Below are positions 7,682 through 15,523 of a stretch of DNA of 64,000 nt, in pieces; within the stretch, counting starts at the first letter, position 1; every line of letters starts with the position of its first letter. The notes below the pieces were generated by a model. That model saw nothing but the letters and a program-made list of their open reading frames with translations, had not been told where the DNA came from and did no database searches. The stretch comes from Bacteroidia bacterium. Lineage in GTDB: Bacteria; Bacteroidota; Bacteroidia; UKL13-3. The stretch lies in assembly GCA_025454875.1 (NCBI GenBank), contig JALONP010000005.1, forward strand, positions 1 to 64,000. The letters are read 5' to 3'. A program made the translations under genes and the position numbers.

Positions 7682-10105
7682 ATGAAAAAAGGAGTACTCA
7701 GTTTGTTTATGCTTGCAGCAACAGTAATGCTGAAGGCACAGAACCCTTATCCTATTTTGCCGATTGACTCGGTGCAGTTTGTAAACCAGGTAAAGTTGTC
7801 GAACCCAACAGCCAATACATTACCTGATTATGTAGATCCAACGTTTAAGGATACCATTTACCGCGATACGGTACGTTTTGATGGAATTGTGATAACCAAT
7901 CCTAGGATTTATGGATTATCAGCAACCAGCAGAAAAGCAGCGTATATCCAACGAAAAGGTGGTGGTCCATGGAGTGGAATGTTGGTGATGTGCGATCCAG
8001 CGGGAATTACACCAACCATTACTTTGCCGAATTTGATTACAGAAACTAAATTTTACGATAATTTTGTGGTAGGATTCCCAGTACGAGTAACAGGAGTAAT
8101 TCGTGCTTTCCAAGGTGAAACACAAGTAAACTTAATTCGCGATAATGTAGCATTTACGAATTCTGTGGAGCAATTGAGTCTTACGCCTGATACCTTGGTG
8201 TACACCGAAATTCAGGCTCGTGATTTGATGACAGGAAACCCCAATACGGGCTGGGTGCAACAGAAACAAACAGCAGAGCAATGGGAAGGAACCTTGGTGC
8301 GCATCAGAAATGTAAGTGTCTATAACAATGTTGTTGGTATAGGTGGTAATATGAACCGTTCTGCTTGGAGTGTGATTGATGATTTTGGAAACGTTTTAGA
8401 CGTACGTGATTTTTCTGCTTATTTCCGTAGAGACGATAACGAAGACACGGTACCTAAAATTACCAATACGTTTTTCCCTCCTCCAATTGGTACCCGTTTG
8501 GAATATATCCAAGGAGTTGTAACTGAATATTCAGTAAATAATATTCAACGTTATGGCATCGTTCCTATTTACCCTTCTGATTTTAAGGTATGTACTTCAT
8601 GCCCGCCTATTGTAAAATACATTAGCCGCAGTCCACAAATTGCCAAAGCAACCGATACACTTACCATTGTAGTTGAAATTACAACAGGCGATACCACCTT
8701 GCGTAGCCAATCGTTGTATTTCCGCTCACCATCTAACCCTAACCAAATAGATTCGGTACCGATGACGGCAGTTGCGGGTTTCCCTAACTATTATGCTGGT
8801 AAGGTAAATCCAACGGGAGTAGAAGGGTTCTTTACCTATTGGGTACGTGCCGAAGACCGTAAAGACCGCCAAACATTTTTCCCTGATCCGTTAACGCTTG
8901 GCCGTTCACTTTACATTACAAATGATGGGGTTAATAGTATTGCAACCTTGCAACGCAGCAATACCAATTCACTTTCGACCATTTGGGATGGCGACTCGTT
9001 GCTAAACATTAGCGTTCCGGGTATTGTAACAAGTGCGGGTTCATTTGGCAGCTTAATTACAGTTCAAGCAGGTACAGGTCCAAACTCGGCTATTTTTGTG
9101 CAACGTGGTCCGAACGATAGTGCTACCAATTGGCAAGTGGGCGACTCTGTTGTGATAACCAGAGCAACTGTGCGCGAAAACTTTAACGTAACCACCTTGC
9201 GCAGCGTACTCGGAAATGTGGTTTCATCAGGCAATGCTTTGCCAGCGTTTGCAATGAATTTGCCAATCGACTCGTTTGGATTAAACAGGGTTGCTTATGC
9301 GCGTCCGTACGAAGGGGTGTTGGTTAAATGGGATTCGGTTGAGGTTGCCAATACCAACCCCGATGCTCCTGGTCAATTTGGTGAGTTTAGTTTTGCAAAA
9401 ACAGCTGGTGCAGCAAATGCACTTAGGGTTGATGATTTGAACAACCAACTTGCTAACCTTAATCGTACGTTAAAAGTAGGCATGAAGATGTCGTTTATTC
9501 AAGGTCCAATGTATTTTGCATTTGGTAATTTCAAATTGATTCCACGTGGCCTTGCCGATTTGGATTTAAGTGCAATTGATACCATATCGCCAGAAATTAC
9601 CTTAAAAGGCAATAACCCTGATACCGTAGAAATTGGTTCTGGTGCTTATGCTGACTCTGGTGCAGTAGCAATAGATGATAAAGATGGTGATATCAGCAAT
9701 GCGATTGTGGTTACAGGTACAGTTAATACAACAGCATTAGGAACCTATGTATTGCAATACAAAGTAAGTGACTCATGGGGTAATTCAGATTCAGTAGAGC
9801 GTATTGTAGTGGTAAAAGACACGGCATCTGTAGGATTAGGCGACAACGAGTTAACCTATGCGCTGGTTCAAGTGTATCCAAACCCTACATCCAATGCATT
9901 TACCATTAGTGCACAATTTGTAAAAACGCAACCAGTTACCATTGTATTGACTGATTTGTTGGGTAAAGAATTGGCAAGCCGTACTGTTGCAGGTACCCAA
10001 TTTACCGAAACGTTTGATACTACAAATTTAGGCGAGGGCGTATATTTCTGCACATTACGTAACCAAGCAGGAATGCGCACGGTGAAGGTGATGGTGCAGC
10101 ACTAA
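7682..10105 (+). CDS. Large exported protein with DUF5011-like and T9SS sorting domains
   Basis: An 807-residue secreted protein. ATG 7682 gives a good signal peptide (MKKGVLSLFMLAATVMLKAQ); frames extending upstream only translate the heptamer repeats. Most of the chain is beta-rich, with an OB-like or lamin-type N-terminal part I cannot name firmly. At about 635-705 lies a DUF5011-type immunoglobulin-like domain (SPEITLKGNNPDTVEIGSGA, DDKDGDISNAIVVTG, GTYVLQYKVSD). From about 729 a type A T9SS sorting domain runs from VQVYPNPTSNAF to GEGVYFCTLRNQAG. The cargo should leave by the Por system and be surface bound or released. Two loop residues CTSCPP near 305 may form a disulfide. A strong hairpin follows the gene. 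Confidence 0.8.
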   Translation: MKKGVLSLFMLAATVMLKAQNPYPILPIDSVQFVNQVKLSNPTANTLPDYVDPTFKDTIYRDTVRFDGIVITNPRIYGLSATSRKAAYIQRKGGGPWSGMLVMCDPAGITPTITLPNLITETKFYDNFVVGFPVRVTGVIRAFQGETQVNLIRDNVAFTNSVEQLSLTPDTLVYTEIQARDLMTGNPNTGWVQQKQTAEQWEGTLVRIRNVSVYNNVVGIGGNMNRSAWSVIDDFGNVLDVRDFSAYFRRDDNEDTVPKITNTFFPPPIGTRLEYIQGVVTEYSVNNIQRYGIVPIYPSDFKVCTSCPPIVKYISRSPQIAKATDTLTIVVEITTGDTTLRSQSLYFRSPSNPNQIDSVPMTAVAGFPNYYAGKVNPTGVEGFFTYWVRAEDRKDRQTFFPDPLTLGRSLYITNDGVNSIATLQRSNTNSLSTIWDGDSLLNISVPGIVTSAGSFGSLITVQAGTGPNSAIFVQRGPNDSATNWQVGDSVVITRATVRENFNVTTLRSVLGNVVSSGNALPAFAMNLPIDSFGLNRVAYARPYEGVLVKWDSVEVANTNPDAPGQFGEFSFAKTAGAANALRVDDLNNQLANLNRTLKVGMKMSFIQGPMYFAFGNFKLIPRGLADLDLSAIDTISPEITLKGNNPDTVEIGSGAYADSGAVAIDDKDGDISNAIVVTGTVNTTALGTYVLQYKVSDSWGNSDSVERIVVVKDTASVGLGDNELTYALVQVYPNPTSNAFTISAQFVKTQPVTIVLTDLLGKELASRTVAGTQFTETFDTTNLGEGVYFCTLRNQAGMRTVKVMVQH

Positions 10106-10128
10106 GCACTTATTTGAAGAGAAAGATT

Positions 10129-10170
10129 CGCGCGGGCGGCTCCCAACGGGAGCCGCCCGCGCGTGTTTTA
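10129..10170 (+). terminator. Very strong GC hairpin after T9SS gene
   Basis: A perfect 16-base-pair stem (arms 10129-10144 and 10148-10163, almost all G and C) with an AAC loop, followed by TGTTTTA. It begins 24 bases after the stop and fits an intrinsic terminator, although the T-run is short. Confidence 0.8.
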
Positions 10171-10295
10171 CCCGCCCCCCAATTCAATATTTGTCTTTTT
10201 AAGGTCATCATTGACTTGGTTTATGAACACCAACCTGGTTCTTCCGTTTATAAGTAATGCCTGCCAAATTGCCTTTATCCGTAAATGGAATTATA

Positions 10296-10311
10296 TTTGA
10301 TTTCAATCAAA
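10296..10311. promoter_or_regulatory. Palindrome upstream of clpC
   Basis: TTTGATT-TC-AATCAAA is a perfect 7-base inverted repeat 33-48 bases before the clpC ATG. Its left arm (TTTG) also sits 23 bases upstream of TATTTTTTG, a near match to the -7 element, so a repressor bound here would cover the promoter. It does not match the CtsR or HrcA (CIRCE) sites known from other phyla. Confidence 0.35.
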
Positions 10312-10343
10312 CCCAATTGATTTATTTTTTGTCATAGTATATT

Positions 10344-12890
10344 ATGGAAGCAAAATTTTCGCCACGCGTAAAAGATGTGATTAGTTATAGCCGCGAAGAA
10401 GCTATACGTTTAGGTCACGATTATATTGGCACAGAGCATTTGCTGCTTGGGCTTATTAGGGAAGGAGATGGCAAGGCCCTCAAAACCCTAAAGGCTCTTG
10501 ATGTAGATAGTTTAAGGTTGAAAAAAACCATCGAAGATGCCATCAAGGGAACGGCCACCAATAATACCAATTTGGTGAATATTCCATTAACCAAACAAGC
10601 TGAAAAGGTGCTTAAAATTACCTACCTCGAAGCTAAAATTTTTAAAACCGATATTATCGGAACCGAGCATTTATTGCTTTCTATCCTTAGAGATGACGAC
10701 AATTTGGCATCACAAATTTTATCTCAATACGGTATATCGTACGATATATTCAAGTCGGCCATCGAAAACAATATTACCGAAACCAAAAGCGAAATGTCAC
10801 AAGACTCAGAAGAAGAATATTACCGTGAAGAACGTAAACCCCAAGAGCCTGTGCGCAAGGGCGACTCTAAATCAAAAACACCCGTACTCGATAATTTTGG
10901 CCGCGACCTAACCAAAAGTGCCGAAGAAGGAAAGTTGGATGCCATTGTGGGACGTGAAAAAGAAATTGAGCGTGTTTCACAAATTTTAAGCAGGCGGAAA
11001 AAGAACAACCCTATTCTTATTGGCGAACCAGGTGTGGGTAAAACAGCCATAGCCGAAGGGTTGGCTCTGCGCATCGTTCAACGCAAAGTATCGCGTGTGT
11101 TGTTTAACAAACGGGTGATTATGCTCGACCTTGCTTCGTTGGTTGCGGGTACAAAATACCGTGGGCAATTTGAGGAGCGAATGAAAGCGGTGATGAACGA
11201 ATTGGAAAAATCGCCAGATGTGATTTTGTTTATCGATGAAATTCATACCATTGTGGGTGCCGGTGGTGCAAGCGGATCACTTGATGCCAGCAACATGTTT
11301 AAACCAGCACTTGCCCGTGGCGAAATTCAATGCATTGGCGCAACAACTTTAGATGAGTACCGCCAGTATATTGAAAAAGATGGTGCTTTGGAAAGACGTT
11401 TCCAAGTGGTGATGGTAAACCCAACAACACCTGAAGAAACAGTTGAAATTTTACACAATATCAAAGGCAAATACGAAGACCACCACAGTGTAACTTACGA
11501 TACTGAAGCCATTGATGCGTGCGTAAGCATGAGCAATAGGTACATGACCGACCGTCATTTACCAGATAAAGCCATTGATGTGCTTGACGAAGCAGGAGCG
11601 CGTGTACATATAAGCAATATCCATGTGCCACAAAATGTGCTCGACCTTGAAAAAAGCATCGAAGAAATCAAGGTCGAAAAAAACAAGGTTGTTAAAAGCC
11701 AGAAGTACGAAGAAGCTGCCAAACTGCGCGATAAGGAAAAACATTTGCTCGAGCAGTTGGAAACAGAAAAGGCCAAGTGGGAAGAAGAAACCAAATCGCA
11801 ACGTTACAAGGTAACTGAAGATGATGTAGCTGAAGTGATAGCAATGATGACGGGTATTCCGGTGAAGCGTATCGCCCAAAGTGAGGGCATACGTTTGTTA
11901 AACATGGGTACCGAGTTGCAAGGCAAAGTGATTGGGCAAGATGATGCGATTAAAAAATTAGCAAAAGCCATTCAACGTACACGTGCCGGACTTAAAAATC
12001 CGAATAAGCCAATTGGCTCCTTTGTGTTTTTAGGCCCAACAGGAGTTGGTAAAACAGAAATGGCAAAGGTATTGGCTAAGTATTTATTCGATACAGAAGA
12101 TGCCATGATTCGCATTGACATGAGCGAGTATATGGAGAAGTTTGCTGTAAGCCGATTGGTAGGAGCGCCTCCAGGCTATATCGGTTATGAAGAAGGCGGA
12201 CAACTCACCGAAAAAATCAGAAGAAAGCCATACGCAGTTGTATTGCTTGATGAAATAGAAAAAGCACATCCAGATGTATTCAATATTTTATTGCAAGTAT
12301 TGGATGAAGGATTTTTAACAGATAGTTTGGGTCGCAAGGTGGATTTTAGAAACACCATCATCATCATGACATCCAATATTGGCTCACGTCAGTTAAAAGA
12401 TTTCGGACAAGGAGTTGGATTTGGTACTCCTGCCAAAGAAGCACAACAAGATGCGCATGCAAAGGTAGTAATCGAAACTGCTTTGAAACGTTTCTTCTCG
12501 CCTGAGTTCTTAAACCGAATTGATGATGTGATTGTGTTTAACTCTTTGGGTAAAGAAGCCATTGCAAGTATTTTGGATTTAAACATGGCCAAACTTGTAA
12601 AACGGGTTGAAGAATTGGGTTACCAATTTAAAATTACGGAAGAGGCCAAAGCGTTTCTATCTGAAAAAGGGTTTGATCCAGATTTGGGCGCACGTCCGTT
12701 GGCTCGCACCATACAACGGTATGTAGAAGATCCGGTTGCCGAAGAATTGCTTAAAGGTGAAGCAGGAGAAGGAGCAGTGATTGAAGTAGGATATGAGAAG
12801 GATGCCACCGAATTAAGTATTTCTGTTGCCAAGAAAAAGGAACCTAAAAAGAAGAAGGATGCACCACCGGTGAATCCAACAGATAACTAA
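10344..12890 (+). CDS. clpC: ATP-dependent Clp protease ATP-binding subunit ClpC
   Basis: ClpC is an AAA+ unfoldase that feeds proteins into ClpP and helps clear damaged proteins. The 848 residues show a double Clp-N domain (1 to about 145, MEAKFSPRVKDVISYSREEA), AAA domain 1 with Walker A GEPGVGKT near 225 and Walker B VILFIDEIHT, and a UVR/middle coiled-coil at about 432-475 (KYEEAAKLRDKEKHLLEQLE). AAA domain 2 has Walker A GPTGVGKT near 563, and a C-terminal D2-small domain follows. The middle domain marks ClpC rather than ClpA. A Lys-rich tail ends the protein. It is monocistronic, with a palindrome ahead and a terminator behind. The clpP gene is not in the window. Confidence 0.95.
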   Translation: MEAKFSPRVKDVISYSREEAIRLGHDYIGTEHLLLGLIREGDGKALKTLKALDVDSLRLKKTIEDAIKGTATNNTNLVNIPLTKQAEKVLKITYLEAKIFKTDIIGTEHLLLSILRDDDNLASQILSQYGISYDIFKSAIENNITETKSEMSQDSEEEYYREERKPQEPVRKGDSKSKTPVLDNFGRDLTKSAEEGKLDAIVGREKEIERVSQILSRRKKNNPILIGEPGVGKTAIAEGLALRIVQRKVSRVLFNKRVIMLDLASLVAGTKYRGQFEERMKAVMNELEKSPDVILFIDEIHTIVGAGGASGSLDASNMFKPALARGEIQCIGATTLDEYRQYIEKDGALERRFQVVMVNPTTPEETVEILHNIKGKYEDHHSVTYDTEAIDACVSMSNRYMTDRHLPDKAIDVLDEAGARVHISNIHVPQNVLDLEKSIEEIKVEKNKVVKSQKYEEAAKLRDKEKHLLEQLETEKAKWEEETKSQRYKVTEDDVAEVIAMMTGIPVKRIAQSEGIRLLNMGTELQGKVIGQDDAIKKLAKAIQRTRAGLKNPNKPIGSFVFLGPTGVGKTEMAKVLAKYLFDTEDAMIRIDMSEYMEKFAVSRLVGAPPGYIGYEEGGQLTEKIRRKPYAVVLLDEIEKAHPDVFNILLQVLDEGFLTDSLGRKVDFRNTIIIMTSNIGSRQLKDFGQGVGFGTPAKEAQQDAHAKVVIETALKRFFSPEFLNRIDDVIVFNSLGKEAIASILDLNMAKLVKRVEELGYQFKITEEAKAFLSEKGFDPDLGARPLARTIQRYVEDPVAEELLKGEAGEGAVIEVGYEKDATELSISVAKKKEPKKKKDAPPVNPTDN

Positions 12891-12893
12891 ACG

Positions 12894-12928
12894 AAAAAGT
12901 CCTGCATTTAAAGTGTGGGACTTTTTTT
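12894..12928 (+). terminator. Rho-independent terminator after clpC
   Basis: AAAAAGTCC pairs with GGGACTTTTT around a short A/T-rich loop and runs into a T-tract. It begins four bases past the clpC stop and ends about ten bases before the antitoxin ATG. Confidence 0.8.
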
Positions 12929-12938
12929 ATATTTGAGT

Positions 12939-13181
12939 ATGAAAACATTCATCGTACAAACTTCGGATTCTATTGATGCCAACGCATTCGCAAATGAGTT
13001 GCGAAGCATGAAAGCTGTTGAGCGAGTTGATGAAATAGAAAAAGAGAATTGGTCTATGCCAGGAAGGCCTGCTTCGGATGATGAATTAGATGCTATGGGA
13101 ATAGAAGCAGAAGAATCAGGGTTTGTAACCATAGATAAAGTAAAAAGGACTTTACATTCTTTACACAATCCCAAACAGTGA
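12939..13181 (+). CDS. Putative antitoxin of a ParE/RelE-type pair
   Basis: An 80-residue, acidic, mostly helical protein (MKTFIVQTSDSIDANAFANE at the start). It is encoded nine bases ahead of a ParE/RelE-type toxin, the normal order of type II toxin-antitoxin operons. I see no clear DNA-binding fold. The region after GRPASDDELDAMG is typical of short antitoxins that wrap the toxin. ATG 12939 is preferred to the GTG at 12915, which lies inside the clpC terminator. The antitoxin assignment rests on context and size more than on sequence. Confidence 0.65.
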   Translation: MKTFIVQTSDSIDANAFANELRSMKAVERVDEIEKENWSMPGRPASDDELDAMGIEAEESGFVTIDKVKRTLHSLHNPKQ

Positions 13182-13190
13182 TTGCGATCA

Positions 13191-13478
13191 ATGGATATTG
13201 TATTCTCTAAGTCTGCATTAAAGGATTTATCTGCAGTTTATCACTATATCGCAAACGAAGGTTATCCCGAAACAGCATATGCATATTCAATGAGATTAGT
13301 AAACGCAATAGAAAGAATTGCAAAATTGAATTTACAATTTAAACCTTGCCGAAAAGAGGTTTGGCGGAAAAGAGGATATGCTTGTTTGGTTTTTGAAAGA
13401 GCATACATCATATCTTTCAAAGTAATTGATGCCAAGATTTTTGTGATGAGAATAGTTCACGGTTCAAGGATACAATAA
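13191..13478 (+). CDS. ParE/RelE-family toxin
   Basis: A 95-residue basic protein of the ParE/RelE toxin superfamily. It starts MDIVFSKSALKDLSAVYHYI, has the helical hairpin YAYSMRLVNAIERIAKL, and ends with the beta-sheet core YIISFKVIDAKIFVMRIVHG and SR. RelE members cut mRNA on the ribosome and ParE members poison gyrase. The helical hairpin at the N-terminus and the IVHGSR end fit ParE somewhat better, but I cannot decide. ATG 13191 is preferred to TTG 13182. It sits two bases before rlmH, so the pair may be co-transcribed with this housekeeping gene. Confidence 0.75.
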   Translation: MDIVFSKSALKDLSAVYHYIANEGYPETAYAYSMRLVNAIERIAKLNLQFKPCRKEVWRKRGYACLVFERAYIISFKVIDAKIFVMRIVHGSRIQ

Positions 13479-13480
13479 GC

Positions 13481-13951
13481 ATGAAAATTACGCTCTTTCA
13501 ATTTGGTAAAACCCATCTTTCGTTTGTGGATGAAGGTTGTGTTTTATTTACAAAACGTTTAAAGCATTACGTAAAATTCGATACCATTACACTTGAACTG
13601 CCTCCCAAACAACGCTCTGCCGATGGAGATTTGGTTAAAAAATCAGAAGCTGCTTTGTTGCTGAAAAAGATTCAGCCAAACGATTATGTGATTTTATTAG
13701 ATGAAAAGGGTAAGAACTACTCTTCGAGGCAATTTGCTGCAACCTTGCAAACCTTGGCAAATACACATGCATCCTGCGTTTTTGTTATTGGAGGTGCGTT
13801 TGGCTTTGCTGATGAAGTGTATGCACGCGCCAATGCACAGCTTTCACTTTCGTCAATGACCTTTTCTCACCAAGTTATTCGTGTTTTGTTTTTAGAACAA
13901 TTGTACCGTGCGTTTACCATTATCAAAGGTGAGCCTTACCATAATGATTAA
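13481..13951 (+). CDS. rlmH: 23S rRNA (pseudouridine-1915 N3)-methyltransferase RlmH
   Basis: RlmH (SPOUT class) methylates pseudouridine 1915 in helix 69 of 23S rRNA on assembled 70S ribosomes, using SAM. The 156 residues match the family in length and hallmarks: YVILLDEKGKNYSSRQFA in the middle, the knot motif FVIGGAFGFADEV near 104-116, and the strongly conserved end MTFSHQVIRVLFLEQLYRA followed by GEPYHND. It follows the toxin gene by two bases. The gene ends 14 bases from the converging XRE-type regulator. Confidence 0.95.
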   Translation: MKITLFQFGKTHLSFVDEGCVLFTKRLKHYVKFDTITLELPPKQRSADGDLVKKSEAALLLKKIQPNDYVILLDEKGKNYSSRQFAATLQTLANTHASCVFVIGGAFGFADEVYARANAQLSLSSMTFSHQVIRVLFLEQLYRAFTIIKGEPYHND

Positions 13952-13965
13952 ACCAGAAACAAAAA

Positions 13966-14337
13966 CTAGCATGCCCGCGCGGATGCAGGTAAATGTTTAA
14001 TAACATGATCAAGCAACACCTTGTCTTGTTGGCTTGTAAATGAGCAAGCCATACACAATTGCGGAACAGTACTCTCTAAATTGCCGCTTCCCACCAACTC
14101 CACCATCAACATAAACGTAAGAAGGTTTACATGAAAGTGTTCGCAGAATTTAAGTAAGGTTTCAATATTTAATTCATGCACTTCACCTCGTTCTACTTTG
14201 CAATAGGAGCTTGCAAAACGGTATCCTAAAACAAGTGCTACTGAGTCGGCTGATTCACCTTTGTGGTTGCGGACAATCCGCATTACGATACCAATGTTTT
14301 TCGACAACGAATCGTTGTAGTTTCTTTTTGTTTTCAT
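13966..14337 (-). CDS. XRE-type helix-turn-helix regulator
   Basis: A 123-residue protein. Residues about 13-78 look like a lambda-repressor (XRE/Cro) DNA-binding domain: IGIVMRIVRNHKGESADSVA, then LGYRFASSYCKVERGEVHEL as the helix-turn-helix, and LLKFCEHFHVNLLTFM. The C-terminal 40 residues carry CMAC and a further Cys at the end and have no known domain. It is transcribed away from the exported-protein operon at 14461. Two 20-base-spaced direct repeats lie 17 bases ahead of its ATG, so it may control itself, the operon, or both. Confidence 0.75.
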   Translation of the reverse strand: MKTKRNYNDSLSKNIGIVMRIVRNHKGESADSVALVLGYRFASSYCKVERGEVHELNIETLLKFCEHFHVNLLTFMLMVELVGSGNLESTVPQLCMACSFTSQQDKVLLDHVIKHLPASARAC

Positions 14338-14354
14338 AGGGGTTTCGATTATGC

Positions 14355-14396
14355 TGTCTTATTAAAACGCTAATTGTCTTTTTAAAACAGCTATTT
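14355..14396. promoter_or_regulatory. Paired direct repeats, candidate operator
   Basis: Two copies of TGTCTTWTTAAAAC(A)GCTA start at 14355 and 14375. The 20-base interval is about two helical turns, which would place two bound dimers on the same face. They lie between the XRE gene (ATG at 14337, minus) and the operon beginning at 14461 (plus), so they could serve either promoter. Confidence 0.5.
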
Positions 14397-14460
14397 AAAT
14401 TCAAAGTAATTGAAATATTCTGAAATTTGAAATACAATTTTTTAGTAACAACCTTTTAGT

Positions 14461-15519
14461 ATGTCCCCTATGAGAACCCAACACATGAAAGCTGCCTATG
14501 CGGCAGCATTACTCATCAGCTATTCGGCATCGGCACAACAACTTCTTTACAAGGAAACGCACAAAGAAGTTTCGTATGATTATGCAGTAATAGACTCAGG
14601 TACCTTCGAAGAACTTTCGGAAACGGAGAAGATTAAGTATGAACTCCGTTATTCCGAAAAGTCAGTAACCAAAAAGATCCTTCCTGATAACAGCAGCTAT
14701 TCTGAAATTTATTTCGATAGCAATGGCTATACAAAGGATTGGTTAAAACTTCCCAAACGAATTGTATACGATAATGATGGAATGCATTTGTACAACATAC
14801 AAAATGAATTGATGACCACATTAACTTATACGGATATTCAGTTAACAGATAGGGCAAATGATAAGATTGATGTTGGAGACCAAGGTTACCATCCTGGTTT
14901 TGTTTCATTTCCAGCCGGCAATCAACAGTTGTTTACCCAACTCGCCAATGCAGGAGTCCAGTACCAAGATTATGGAAATGGTAAATTTTCGACCACTGTC
15001 GAGAATGAAAAAACGATTTACGATAAGCAAAATTTATTGATTGTAACAGAACGTGTCAATTCATTAGGGCAAAAATGCAAGGATTATGAAGGGTATGTTT
15101 TGATGGAAGATGGTAAAGGGTATTTGCCATTGATCTCTAAAACGGAAACATCAGTACGAACAGCTAAGGGAGTATGTTTAACAGAGGTGAAGCTTGTGTA
15201 TTATACCGATTACAAAATAGAAGATCCAGGTGGTGTTTTTGAAAAGGCGCTGATTAAAGGTAGGCCAATTGAAACGGTAAATGTATACCCTAACCCCAAT
15301 AATGGATTGTTTAGTGCAGAATTTGTACTAAGAGATGACTCCCGCATTCAGCAAATACAATTGGTGAATACCATATCTGGTGAGGTAATCAATATTGAAG
15401 CAAGCGATTTAAACAATGGCGTGCTTCAAATCAATGCGGCAGACATCCCAGCAGGTATGTACACCTTTAAAGCAATAACAAATAATTCAACCCTCATCCG
15501 TCAATTTATAAAACAATAA
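14461..15519 (+). CDS. Exported protein with T9SS sorting domain
   Basis: A 352-residue secreted protein. The first 25 residues hold a signal peptide (KAAYAAALLISYSASAQQ). The ATGs at 14461, 14470 and 14488 are all possible starts, the last giving the shortest clean signal. Residues about 30-260 form a beta-rich region of unknown family (it repeats YDKQ, YDND and KLVYYTDY-like strands). From about 275 the type A sorting domain starts (VNVYPNPNNGLFSAEF) and runs to IPAGMYTFKAIT near the end. It leads a three-gene operon with only 4 and 5 bases between genes, together with an exported hydrolase and a lipoprotein. Confidence 0.75.
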   Translation: MSPMRTQHMKAAYAAALLISYSASAQQLLYKETHKEVSYDYAVIDSGTFEELSETEKIKYELRYSEKSVTKKILPDNSSYSEIYFDSNGYTKDWLKLPKRIVYDNDGMHLYNIQNELMTTLTYTDIQLTDRANDKIDVGDQGYHPGFVSFPAGNQQLFTQLANAGVQYQDYGNGKFSTTVENEKTIYDKQNLLIVTERVNSLGQKCKDYEGYVLMEDGKGYLPLISKTETSVRTAKGVCLTEVKLVYYTDYKIEDPGGVFEKALIKGRPIETVNVYPNPNNGLFSAEFVLRDDSRIQQIQLVNTISGEVINIEASDLNNGVLQINAADIPAGMYTFKAITNNSTLIRQFIKQ

Positions 15520-15523
15520 AGCC

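Noticed and set aside
12915..12938. GTG start giving an 88-residue antitoxin
   Set aside because: The extension is encoded by the 3' arm of the clpC terminator and its T-run.
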